From NCBI RefSeq assembly GCF_000002995.4, contig NW_025062479.1:1313221-1377220 (forward strand): DNA of 64,000 bases, written 5' to 3'. Of this stretch, positions 49,266 to 60,308 are shown in pieces. Each line of letters opens with the position of its first letter. Positions within the stretch are counted from its first letter, which is position 1. Source of the DNA: Brugia malayi (lineage: Eukaryota; Nematoda; Chromadorea; Rhabditida; Onchocercidae). The notes beneath the pieces were generated by a model. That model saw only the letters and a program-made list of their open reading frames with translations, was not told the DNA's origin and did not search any database. The position numbers and the translations under genes are program-made.

Positions 49266-50733
49266 CTATTGTGACTCGTCGCTTGACGATCCTTTTTTGT
49301 CCTGAAAGCTATTCCATTATTACCTCTTCCTTTATTTCCCCTGGTTTTTCTCAATTTAACATCCTCCTTCCCTCACAACTATGAACTCAAATTTGCTCGG
49401 CATTCCCTACAAATCGGCAATGGCGCAAGCACTTACACAGAAATCATTAAAGTCAAATAATGACTCAACAATGACATCCACTCGTTGTATTGCTTTTCAT
49501 CTGTCATATATTCTTAGCAGTTAAAAAGTCAACTCACTTCTTCAACAACTGATGAGTCATAAACAATGAATATTCCGAACAGGTATGCCAAGTTGCCGGC
49601 CAAAAAGCACACTCCCAAAATGGTGTACAACAACACGCCCATTGTAATTGTGATAAGACTTTCGTTGCTTTCACGAATACCAACTAAAAAATTCGCCTAT
49701 AAAATGATATTTGTTTTAAGTAAAGTGAGAAATAGACAAATCTCTCGAATTATTGGCATTTGATAAGGAGTAATGAAGTGATGGGTTTTTAATGAAGTTC
49801 ACTTAGGAAAACCTCTGAATGGTTGATGCTCATGCTTCTTCTGATTATTTTCCTGAACAGATCGTTTCCAAATCCGTGGCAAAAAATTTAATCTTCCTCT
49901 ACGGCAAAACAAATCCACTTTAGCTAATCCATAGGCAGTTCTGGTAGCGTTATCAAAGTATGCATCATCATGGCACCTGTTAGGCTATAAATATTTCCTG
50001 AGGTAAAATGAAGCAAAATCAGTTATTGGTGCAGAAACAATTCCTTTGAGCAAAACATTTTAAACTTTTAATTTAACAGCAATACTCGAAATCATTTAAC
50101 TCTGATGCAACGAAATAGTTCGAACAAATTTGTTTTCTTTCTCATAGCAATTACAATTAATTAAGATCAATTCTGGTACACCTCTTTTTGTTGTCAATTA
50201 ATCAGTCATCATAAACAAATAGATTTATATTATCTTATTTACTTGATCTATCGATCTGCTGTAATTGTATGGTGTAGCCCATGCAATCACACTTGAGCTC
50301 TTCCTCATTGCTTTCACACTTGCGCCAAATATCATTTTGATAACTTCATTGCACCAATTCGTCCTGCTAACAATGATAAAGATCTTCTTGGAAGCTTCCA
50401 CTTTTACTTTTGAATATTTGCAATCATTTAATCGATATATCTGTGATATCTGTAACATTAATATTATATAAATGCCACATCGTGATTTCCAGGATCCTGA
50501 AGCATCTATAACGGTCCAGTAATTTCTTGAAAACAACTCATCTCACTCTGTCACTAATGCATTCATTGTTTCGCTGCAAAGATAGCAACTTTTAAATTTA
50601 AACTTCGACTACGTACATTATTATACCAGTGCTGCTCTATGAAAAGTGATAAGTGATGCAGGATGATGTTATTCGAGCTTATCTGTGACACCATCAGCAG
50701 CACAGCAACAACGATTGCCAAATGCAACCGCAT
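49266..50733 (-). CDS. Small secreted-type protein with C-terminal membrane segment
   Basis: Five exons join in phase with GT-AG borders: 50617-50733, 50243-50449, 49813-49984, 49538-49683 and 49266-49301, giving 225 residues. The N-terminus MRLHLAIVVAVLLMVSQISS is a good signal peptide. The ectodomain has four Cys (about 49, 72, 112, 135), which could form two disulphides, and an NAT glycosylation site near 120. Residues about 175-206 (ITMGVLLYTILGVCFLAGNL and on) form one long hydrophobic segment, followed by an acidic tail ending KKGSSSDESQ. A type I single-pass protein is inferred. I do not recognise the family. It is divergent from the zinc-finger gene 200 bases away. Phase agreement at four junctions plus signal peptide and membrane helix makes a real gene likely. 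Confidence 0.7.
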
Positions 50734-50931
50734 TCCAGCGAACGTTCTCCGTACAATAATCAATCTTACATTCTAGTGGCATAAAAATGAAATTTACAAT
50801 TAAATTATCATAATTCCGTATATTAGGTAATATTACAAACTGCATTAAAATGCATTACTGAACTCCTTCAATTCTATTTGTTTGCTGCGATTAAAGCGGT
50901 TTACTCTAAAAGTACAAAGGATTTTCTGGAA

Positions 50932-51395
50932 ATGAATGGAAATACTAAAGAGTGCAATAACGATAACAAACATTTTTTGGATAGCTTGAATATCCACTAC
51001 TGCAGGGGAAATACCAATGAAAGATCAGAAACAGGTGATGATGAATTGCGCAACGACTTTTCGTTCTATTATAGTTCTTCAATTTCATTAATTGCAAAAG
51101 CAAATATCTTAAAAGTTTTTTAGATAAACGAAGCTATGAATGCCTCTATCCTGGGTGTGCTGTGATCGCGAAAAGTTACAACGAATATATAACACATAGG
51201 AAGACACATGGTCAACCTTTCATCTATGAATGCAAAGTGCCCGATTGTGGGAGGACATTCCACCATTATTCATCATTTCGCAGTCACAAACAGACGCATG
51301 AACCTAATCCTCAGTGCGAGGGTTGTGGCAAATTCTTCGCCACCAGGAATGCACTGCAATATCATAAGAGGATCTGCCAAACAAAATATCGTTAG
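50932..51395 (+). CDS. C2H2 zinc-finger protein, two exons
   Basis: Exons 50932-51034 and 51124-51395 (GT-AG, phase 1) give 124 residues. Three fingers follow a short acidic N-terminus: finger 1 C41-x4-C46-x12-H59-x3-H63 (YECLYPGC...), finger 2 C71-x4-C76-x12-H89-x3-H93 (FIYECKVPDCGRTF), finger 3 C99-x2-C102-x12-H115-x3-C119, a C2HC form with the last His replaced by Cys. The x4 spacing of fingers 1 and 2 recalls TFIIIA/GLI-type fingers. Nucleic-acid binding, most likely transcriptional regulation, is inferred. The protein is short and ends just after finger 3. The ATG at 50932 was chosen because the frame upstream has no ATG; an upstream first exon cannot be excluded. Confidence 0.8.
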
Positions 51396-51535
51396 TTTGC
51401 AAATTTAACAAAATTTTAAACACATATGTGAGTCTGAAATGGAGTGCCTGTGAAATGTACTATGGAACATCTGTGACCGCTGGACCAAGATAGTTGATAC
51501 AACGGAAAATTCACAATTACATTTTGTTGTAAGGC

Positions 51536-51925
51536 TGTTGAAAGGACTTAAATTTATACTGCCGTTTATATCCACCTCTTTCACAGATACCATACCTTCT
51601 AGCAGAAATTCCTTCAGTTTTTCCTTGAGAAAATTAGTCGTGAACTTTGTTGTATATCTGGGACATTGTAACTCTTTCCACAGTTAAGGCACTGCATCGT
51701 AATGGTTTCATGTGCATGCGTATTATTCCAAATAAATCTTCCTTCCCTTGAGCAATAAAACTTACATCAGCAATTAATAGCTCAATACCTGGCATAGTTT
51801 CATCTGCAAAACCAATACCAAGGTCAATCATAATCCACTTGCCTCGGTAATGATACAGGCTAACATTCATCTCAATCCTGTTCACCCCTCCAAGTGGAAA
51901 AAACAAAAATTCGTTTTTGTTTATA
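51536..51925 (-). pseudogene. rnj: Wolbachia-type ribonuclease J fragment (rnj)
   Basis: The 5' part of a bacterial RNase J (metallo-beta-lactamase family RNA nuclease) is readable from its probable start: NKNEFLFFPLGGVNRIEMNV, YHYRGKWIMIDLGIGFADE, MPGIELLIADVSFI. The catalytic His motif THAHE then follows only after a frame change, and HYDAVP, a stop, LWKELQCP and TTKFTTNFLKEKLKE appear after another; the last readable words are VKEVDINGSINLSPFN. About 130 codons of a gene of normally more than 500 are left. Neither introns nor the rest of the gene are seen. Frameshifts and a stop in the active-site region mean it cannot make the enzyme. The bacterial family and lack of introns point to transfer from a Rickettsiales endosymbiont; Wolbachia is the expected donor in a filarial worm. 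Confidence 0.85.
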
Positions 51926-52099
51926 ATCATTAATTTTAAATTATTAAAATAGAGGGTAGCAAAACTTCGGCTTTAAATAAAGGAGTTTGTTACTTTCAAT
52001 AACTCTAAAAAGAAAAAGAAATCCCCATGATTTTAGGTACTCTATCTACCAAAACTTTTATCCAATGCAAGATCGATACATATATATGCTCAAAAATAA

Positions 52100-52219
52100 T
52101 TAAGCAATTTCTTGTGGGTTGAAAATACAAGAACCATCGGTTGATCTCTCTCTTATTTCAAGCATAGTAAGTTTACCGCTGTCAACTTCAATAGCATGAA
52201 CGTGAAATTGCACTTTTAG
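52100..52219 (-). pseudogene. Intronless remnant between rnj and ftsY pieces
   Basis: An open stretch of about 39 codons, ending in TAA, reads VHAIEVDSGKLTMLEIRE and then DGSCIFNPQEIA. It lies on the same strand as, and between, the two bacterial remnants and looks protein-coding in composition. I do not recognise it; it may be another piece of the same transferred segment. Confidence 0.35.
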
Positions 52220-52374
52220 GTAAGATTAGACATATCTCATATGCTAATCTGAGGATAAAGAAGGAAAAAAAAAAGGATTTAAAGAAGCAATTATGCCTTA
52301 AAATGGCAATTACTCTCCTCACATATCGAAATAATTAAGCTTGGCCACATAAAAGAATTAAAGGAGATCTTTAA

Positions 52375-52709
52375 TTAATCACAGCTGAATAACGCTTTAG
52401 CAAATTCTTTATTAGTGAACTCCCTCAGGTCCTCTATACTCTTAACAATTCCTATAGCGCGTAAATTTATAAGTTTCTACAAGTCCAATCAACACTCCTC
52501 CCAGCATCATCTAGCTTTGTTATAATAATTAATCCTGTAACACTAACTAACCATTTTAGCAAATGCCTCTAATTATGTATTTTGACCGGTAGTCGCATCA
52601 AGAACCAAAATAACATCATGAGGAGCAATGCCATCCAATTTCTTTATCTTTCTTTATATCTTTGATAAGTCCTCCATAACGTTAACATCATTTTGTACCC
52701 TGCGTGCTT
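52375..52709 (-). pseudogene. ftsY: Wolbachia-type ftsY fragment (SRP receptor GTPase)
   Basis: The 3' end of a bacterial ftsY, including its C-terminus and stop (52375-52377). Readable words in order: RVQNDVNVMEDLSKI (after the G3 motif), KKLDGIAPHDVILVLDATTG, LEAFAKMVS, VTGLIITKLDD (G4 TKLD motif), GVLIGLVETYKF and AIGIVKSIEDLREFTNKEFA. Two in-frame stops and several frame changes separate them, so it is dead. FtsY is the membrane receptor for the signal recognition particle in bacteria. The nuclear SRP receptor and SRP54 GTPases are not the source, since the C-terminal word order here is that of FtsY and no introns occur. Confidence 0.87.
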
Positions 52710-53204
52710 ACTAAACAAATTCAAGGGAGTGCTCGTTTTAAAATTACAATATATAGAATGGTATGCACTACGTGTATTTATAAAGTTAAATACAACGTTT
52801 TACGTGCAATTTTAAAGTGAAATGCATTTAATTTCCAATCTAAATATGTTATAAAATAGGATGTTGATTTACAGGTAATCTCATGAGTTATAGTGAGAAG
52901 AGTTTAGACCATTATGAACCTCAATTTTGTCACAATACCCCAGCTAAAAACTCATTTATATCTCATTATCAACAACCTCATAGATGCACAACAAACCAGA
53001 CCCTACATGTACATACCTGCATACTTCTTTACAGCATCATGACCTCTTAAGATTTTTATTGCATCAGCGTTACAGTTACTACTTTCCACACAACCGTTTT
53101 ATTTATAAATGTTAATATTATAGATTAATATATAATTTAATAACCAACCCCAACTTATTAGAAAATCATCTTCTAACTTTTACACCACCACCAACCTTAA
53201 TACG

Positions 53205-53275
53205 GCTAGGATAGAAGGACCCGAGCCCCTGCATAGCAACACCGAAAACCACTTGGCTACACCCACCTCAACTCT
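53205..53275 (-). repeat. Possible tRNA-derived SINE fragment
   Basis: On the minus strand TAGCCAAGTGG (53259-53249) matches the RNA polymerase III A box, and GGGTCCTTCTATCC (53222-53209) is a decayed B-box-like word at tRNA-like distance. The region is richer in G+C than its surroundings. It does not fold into an obvious intact tRNA, so a tRNA pseudogene or SINE head is the best reading. Confidence 0.35.
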
Positions 53276-55809
53276 CCTCACATCAACAACACACTATTAA
53301 CCCAATTAGTATGATTTATTTCCTTTATAGATATAATCACAATACTGGTTGATGCATTGCCTCAACTTATTCTACAGTTTTATCAACTTGATCGCTTCTG
53401 CTTTCCATAATTGCTATTTTCCTGTATTCTCTTGCACTCATGAAGATATGCAACATATTACTTTGTGTATAGGAATTGTTCATTTTACTTTTTACAGAGG
53501 ATATTATTTGCTCTCTTCTCCTCTCTTCTAATCTCTGATAGATCTCAATCTTATATCTTCATATTATGCGTGTTGTATCATTTGTTTGTAGAAAAAAAAA
53601 GTTTTTTTTTAAGAAAAAAAATTGGCAAGACTTCTTTTAATGATAAAAATATCTAATATACAACATTTTGCATAATTCAATGATCTTTCTTGAGCAATCC
53701 TTTCAATTTACATTTCATTGTCAGTTTGATATGTTTATGCCATTACGGAAGCAATCCTAAATCACAATATCACAACGAAATTTTTCATTTGCTTACTGTA
53801 TTATGATGACGGTGATATCAGCAATGTGGAACAAATTCTAAATTTCAACTTTGACAGGCGTTAACGTGCAGATTTCTCGTTCATCCTCTTTTTTTCTCAT
53901 CCATTAAGACGAGATATATGTAGTGAGAATCACTCAATTTTTTATTTCGTCTCCCGTTTCGATTACATTCCAAAACAGAATTTTAAAAAATGCTTATTTA
54001 GATTGATCTACCGAGAAAAGATGATCAAATAACGTAGCATCAAGAGATAAACGCAACTTACGGCTTATCCAGTAGCGGATGAAAAAGTTGAAACAAATGT
54101 TACACAAATATTTATATTGCTTGATATCCTTGCAAAAAAAATACTTAATCATTTTGGCTGGTCATATTTCACTTCGCATTTATCCCAAATCTTTGATTTC
54201 AAATCAGTTTTCTACTTTGATCATTGCATCATGTGCATTGACATGAGAAGGCATCATTGATACCGTGTGTATTGAAATGAGGAATTGATCATAAAGCTTC
54301 AAAAATATGGTTAAATTCAGAGCATCAAAGCTTATACAAAACTAAAAGATGTTTGACAAACTTTCCACAAAAAAGTTTTGCAAATCAAACAGTCTCTCAA
54401 GAAGGACTATTTTCCTTATTTTGACCATAAAATCCCTTTGGCTGCAAATGAATTCATAAGTCTACCAAACTTCGCGGAGAGAAAATACCTTGCCTTAAGC
54501 CCTTAACATTATAAAAAATCATTGAAATCATTTAACATTTTGTCTTATTACATTTTTATTTGATATGATCTTCCTTCTTGCTGCAAATTCTTTTTTTTTT
54601 TTTTTTTTCACTAGGACGATTTCAAATAAAATATTTGAAACATTACTTTGAAATGCTGATATAGTAATGAAATAATAAATTTCAACTCTTTTTAACAGAA
54701 AAAGTGGTAAATTTCAAAATAATCTTAGTACAATATTGAATAATAGTTATTAATTTTAGCATTAGAATTTTAAAATCATTTAGCTAATATTATTTTCAGT
54801 TAATTTTGGCAATGAATTTGTAAAAATATGCATTTCAAAATGGTAGCAAAATAAAATTTTCTTTACATTATAAAAATATTTTGAACATATTAACAATTTT
54901 GTTGATTTTAAGTCGATGTGATCATTCTTCTTCTGACAGACAGTTTTAATAATTATGATTGTAAAATATTCAAAAAAATGTTGGATGGTAATTAAATGAT
55001 TAATTTCATTCTTTTTAAACCATGTAAATATTAAATTCTCTGTTTTTTTTACTGGAGAGAAATATATTCGCTTAATTTTGGCAGCAGTTATGCATGGAAG
55101 CCTAAAGAAATAGCAATGCTTGGTAATACTGGACTGATAGGGCAGATTTTTGGTCCTAAAAGCAAAGGTAACTAATTATCAAAGGTAATTAGTTTACAAC
55201 AAAGAGTGGTGTTTTGGAATTTATGAAATGTACCTTTTGACTTTTCAAAACCAAAATTATTCAACTACTTAAAAGTTTATAAAGATAAATCTTTCTTGTA
55301 ATTTGCCGACTATGAATTTTCTTTTTTATAATTATACAAAATCAAATCACTGTAACATGGCGTGCACCTCACTACTGCACAATTCACATACGAACTCTCC
55401 GATCGCTGATTCATTTCTCCACTGTCATAGTATCCTAGAACGGTGTTGGATCGTAATAACTGCTTTGTTATGAATAATTAAATTATTTCTAGCAATCAAA
55501 TATCAGGTGTGATCACTGATTAACTGATGATTTTTCCGCTATTAATTTGTTTTTTGTCATTGAATAACATGTGATTTGTCCGGTTCATAAATCAAATCAT
55601 TGTTACCAGTGATTAACAGTTTATGTATAAGTTATAATCTGCTTGCTGTTACTTTGTTTATGAACAGAAGTAATTACACTTTCTGTTCATGAATTTCAAA
55701 TTATTATGATAAGAATAGTCACGTCTTTATTAATTCAACAGCGAAAAATCAGTATGACAAGAAAGGCGACACTTCGTAACGCAATTCGTTTCACCTCTGA
55801 AGCACTGAT

Positions 55810-56208
55810 TTGTTGTTTGGTGTTTGGTCTGATGAATTGAACTTTTCTGTTGATCAGTGCTGGCTAAAACTGCTGCAGTTTTTGGTGTGTGTCATCGAAT
55901 TGTTGAGTACACTTCATAGATACAGTGGTTTTGCCGGGATTCAGAAAATTTCTGCTGCAACAAAATCACGAAACTGCAACCTGCAACCATTTCTGTTTGG
56001 CGTTAATTCGGCTTTAGAAAGTGCTTTGAATCTTGTTCGCATCTCACGTTATCATCTTACGGTTTTAATGAATTCATTCATTGCGATTTCAATTCTTATT
56101 TCATCCAGCAAATCCGATGCTTATCATCGCCATTTCTCAAGAGCTTACAAGCTTTGTAATAATGTTCGATCACTGCTTATACATCATCAGACTTTATATT
56201 TTAATTAG
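55810..56208 (+). CDS. 132-codon open frame, unknown, doubtful
   Basis: An uninterrupted frame in the emptiest part of the right third, in a patch somewhat richer in G+C than its flanks. It lacks an early ATG (the first in-frame ATG is internal), so it would have to be an internal or terminal exon. The product contains a hydrophobic stretch (LKLLQFLVCVIELLSTL) and a second one near LTVLMNSFIAISILISS. No family is recognised and no partner exon was found. It may be chance or a decayed gene. Confidence 0.25.
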   Translation: MLFGVWSDELNFSVDQCWLKLLQFLVCVIELLSTLHRYSGFAGIQKISAATKSRNCNLQPFLFGVNSALESALNLVRISRYHLTVLMNSFIAISILISSSKSDAYHRHFSRAYKLCNNVRSLLIHHQTLYFN

Positions 56209-57831
56209 ACATTCAACTCATGTTTTATAGGAATAGTTGTAGGAAAGAACTTCATGTTGCAAGCATTCCTTTTTTTTTTTGAACCGGAAATTGTGTGGAA
56301 TACCGATAAAATAATCGGAATCATCTTACAATTTCAATATACTCATTGCGAGTTCAACTTTAGCGTCTTAACTTCTCAAATTCTCTGTATGGGATTCTAA
56401 ATTTAATAGTTACTTGATCATTTGAGGGAAACTTTAGATGTTTCCTGATTGTTAGTTACCGGTAAAACAATGCATTTAAGAATTTGTATGGTAGAAAGTT
56501 ATTGTTATGGATACACTAATAAAATATTTACCTGAATCATTTTCGTCTCAACTTGAGCAAACTTAACTATTTCAGCTTCATTTTCGTCTCACTCCAGCTT
56601 ATTTGTTTGAATCAGATAAAATAAGACGCAACTGATATCCAATTAACAAGAGGAAATTTTGAACTTTGGAATGAAATTTAGAAGAAATGTGGCGATCAGT
56701 TTGATTTAATCACTAAAGATGTATTTTTTCCTCCTTCAATTTCTCCCCCATTTACCATACTATCAAAACTCATTTTTCTTAATTCTCTGAAAGTGTGTTG
56801 TCTTATTGATAATCTAGAAATAACTATTTTACAATTATTCGCATTACCTAATGAAAACGTCACTTTAAATTAAATTATATTCTTTGATTCTCCAATAGGA
56901 ATTGCTTATTCCATTTGCAGCTGTCATTATGAACTGAATTCATTTTCATTCCAAGCAAAACACAAACATTATTTTTCAGAATATCTAAACGAAAATAAAT
57001 TCATTACAACCAGTTATTAGATTATAATTAAACATTTTATCATCCTCGTCGAAAGAGCAAAATTGTGATTTTTCTTTTCAAATAATCATTTATGATGGTA
57101 AATGGTTCGATAACAATTAATCCACGTAATATTTTTGATAAATTATATTCTTTTTTAAAAAATAGCTAATCAATTAATTGTCTGTTTTTGAAGAATTCTA
57201 AAATTTTTGCATCTATTGGCACAAAAAAGAGCGAAATTTCAATAATAAAAATTGTTTTAGGTGAAGAGAGAAACAATTAAAAAGTTAAGTTTGAAAAACT
57301 TCAGTAGTATAATTCGACATCAAATGAATTTCAGTTTTATTTAAACATTGTTTTTTTTTTTTTTGTTGTTGTAAACTGTAAAATTATTTGACCATTATTA
57401 CTCTTCCGTTCCTGAAATTTATTTGTTACATAGGTGCTGAATAGTTATGATTTGTTTTAAGTTCCTCTAAAATTTAAATTGTCTCATCATATTAATTCAA
57501 CTTTTTATCAAAAATCATAATTCACGGTGATTTCAAATTCACTGTCCCATTTCTTAATTTATTTCATCTAATCAAATTATTCTAAATAGTTTAATCTACA
57601 AGTATATATTTCCCAATTTTCCGCTGCATATTTTTTTACTTATTTGTTTAATCTTTCAGTATTTAATCCATAAAATTGAAAAAAAAAATACTGATTAAAA
57701 ACGTATGTTCTAAAATTAAAAAAAAGAAAAATTTGCTAAAAATTACAATAATAAAAAAAAAAATTGTTGGGAAGCAGAAAAAAGAAATTTAAAGAAAAAA
57801 ATTTTGTGGAAAGCGTAAACTATGCCAAGCC

Positions 57832-58015
57832 AATCATCTGTCAGCTAGCTAATGAGAACAGATGAATCGTTCAATACCAAATAAATCATTCGTATATCAA
57901 TGATAAGAATTGACAACGCAAGATAAGTCATTTGCTAGTTAATGATAACTACAAATAACTTGATAACGGGTGATTTTCGTAGTGTCGAACAAATCATCCG
58001 TTAGTCAATGATAAC
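57832..58015. repeat. Four degenerate copies of an AATCAT...AATGATAAC unit
   Basis: Copies near 57832, 57892, 57924 and 57991 share AATCATTYGTTAGTYAATGA-like sequence with spacers of different length. Each unit is itself partly symmetric (ATCATT ... AATGAT). Confidence 0.55.
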
Positions 58016-59235
58016 AACAAACACACTATTATTTCTATTTCGACATTAAATGAATCATTTTTCTCTATCAATTGTCAACTACAGTTCTATTATTCTTTTA
58101 ATTTTATTTTGGAATTAACAAATTCATTTGGTTAATTGAAGCCAAATCACTTTTTTAAATAGAATTTTTCCTCACTCAAAAATATTTTTTAATTGTTATG
58201 TTAATCGCTGTAGCACTGTGAATAATAATTGGACCAGATTTACATGGATGGAATTTGAAATTTGTTGCTTCTTATTATTTTGATACCAACAAAAATCCGC
58301 TAAAATTGGAAACAGAAACGGTTCCTGATTGCTAATGGCTGAAATTTGATAAATCTTCCGAAATGTTTTTAACCCTAATTCATTATCCAATTCTTATAAT
58401 CTGTATTACTACTAGCCAGTATTTGGCGAGATTCTTATAAGGTCGTTGGAATTTCAATGATATAGCATTCATTTTTTAACTCCATTACGTTTATTATTTT
58501 TAATATTATAAAGTAACACTTCGTTTAAATTCCATGGAAGTTTCACATTTGTATAAAACCTGAACTTATGCCTTATAATTAAATTAATCTGAATTGTAGC
58601 CATCTCGTTCTTAATTATTCAGCAATTTATGCATGATTCTATGCTGATCAATGGAAATGAATCATCACATTATTTACCTATGCGAGTTATTTATTTCATC
58701 AACTGATAAATTCATAAAAACAAATTTTATGAATAGTTTAGCAAAGATTGATATGTTCAATATTTCCTTGCAAATAAAAGCATTTATTTTTATCAAATTT
58801 TATGATATCAATTATTAAAACAAAATTATACAATTTTGAGCATTTTGTTGACTGTTACAAGAAATCAAAATAAAATCAATAACAGAGGGAAAAAACAATT
58901 TTATACATTTCGAGATCAATTGATTTATCTCAATAACAATAAACAACAACGATGATAATATCACAGTAGCTATTTACAATAACAAAAAATCAAACTTGCA
59001 ATAATGAAATGAAGTATTTTAATAAAATGAGGTTCAATTTCATCCAGAATATTTTTTATGTGAAATATTTTACATCAAAGTAAAATAACTTCACATTAAA
59101 TTAAACTAAATTAACTTTCTATAACGTAGAACTTTTTTTTTTTATTACAACAATAAGAAATGATTAATTAACCGTAGAATTAAAAGATCGCTGCAATTAA
59201 ATAACTAAGCTTTATGAGTAGAAATGCGAACAATG

Positions 59236-59271
59236 AACAATGATCCGATCAAAACTGATCGGATCATTGTT
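59236..59271. repeat. Perfect 16-bp inverted repeat, 4-nt loop
   Basis: AACAATGATCCGATCA (59236-59251) and its exact complement (59256-59271) flank AAAC. The core AATGATCCG is shared with the palindrome at 16321-16365. It lies about 245 bases beyond the stop codon of the receptor gene. Confidence 0.9.
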
Positions 59272-59516
59272 GCGCGTGCTATAATAAATAAAGGAATAAT
59301 TGAAGAGTTACATTTTGTTAACAAATATTAATAATTTTTTCAATGATCACTTCTTTTTGTTGTGTTAAAATTTAAAAATACTTTGATTAAAATAAAATTT
59401 CTAAATTTGATGATTTAATTCATATATTGTTTATAGTTTAAGTGAAGATTTTAAATAAATGAGGCAAATTTGTACACATATTACAAGGCTATCAAAAAAA
59501 AAAATTAATTATAAAA

Positions 59517-60266
59517 TTAGGTATTTGTAATGTCTTTTCCAGAAATGAAACCGGAATCATGTCCATCACTGCTAATTTTTTTCTTAGACAAATTACTACC
59601 ATCAGTGATCGGAAAATTATTTGACTGATCAAATTGATCTGTTATGTTATGCGCTTCATTGACATTATTGTCGGCTGTTGCAGTAATTTGAATTTGTATA
59701 ACATCTGCTAAGTTTTCTGATTCCGGAAGTATTTCAGAGGAAGCGACTGCTACACTTCCATTACCGTCATCCGGTAATTCAGATAATATTTTTGACTGGG
59801 TCAATATTGATAGCTTTCTCTCATCATTATTCTCGGATTCCTCAATAAGTTTATCCGTGCTATGTGAGATTGAAATTTGATTTTGTTTATCAATAGTTAC
59901 TGATCGTGCTACACGCCAATGAGTGTTAATGAACCAGTTTGAATCATTTTCCAACATTTTTGACGTTTCCGTGACAACGTCTATTAATTTTGCGTATACT
60001 GAATTATATACAGTAATTCGTAAGTCATTTTTAGCATCAGAATTGATTAAATTAGAAATTAATGCGGCAGTACTGTCGGGAATAATATATTGTAATGAGC
60101 AGTTTAATGGTGGTAGAACGAATAAAGGTAACGTATATTTGAATCGAACTGATATTACTGATGAATGCCTGAACTGATCAAAAATAAAACTAAATAGTTT
60201 AAATTTAAAACAATATTTGAATAGATTCATAGATTTTTCATTCTTTGATGAGATTAATTAACAATC

Positions 60267-60308
<42 letters not shown>

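Larger units (their letters stand above)
53276..59516. other. Intergenic stretch with no firm gene
   Basis: Mostly AT-rich DNA. It includes one 132-codon open frame (55810-56208), a set of degenerate repeats (57832-58015) and a palindrome (59236-59271). An exon-like piece near 55085-55171 (WKPKEIAMLGNTGLIGQIFG, acceptor before and GTAACT after) has no partner. The 3' untranslated region of the receptor gene must lie at the right end. Confidence 0.45.

Noticed and set aside
55085..55171. Isolated plus-strand exon-like piece (WKPKEIAMLGNTGLIGQIFG) with acceptor and donor
   Set aside because: No upstream or downstream exon matches its phase; only 29 codons.
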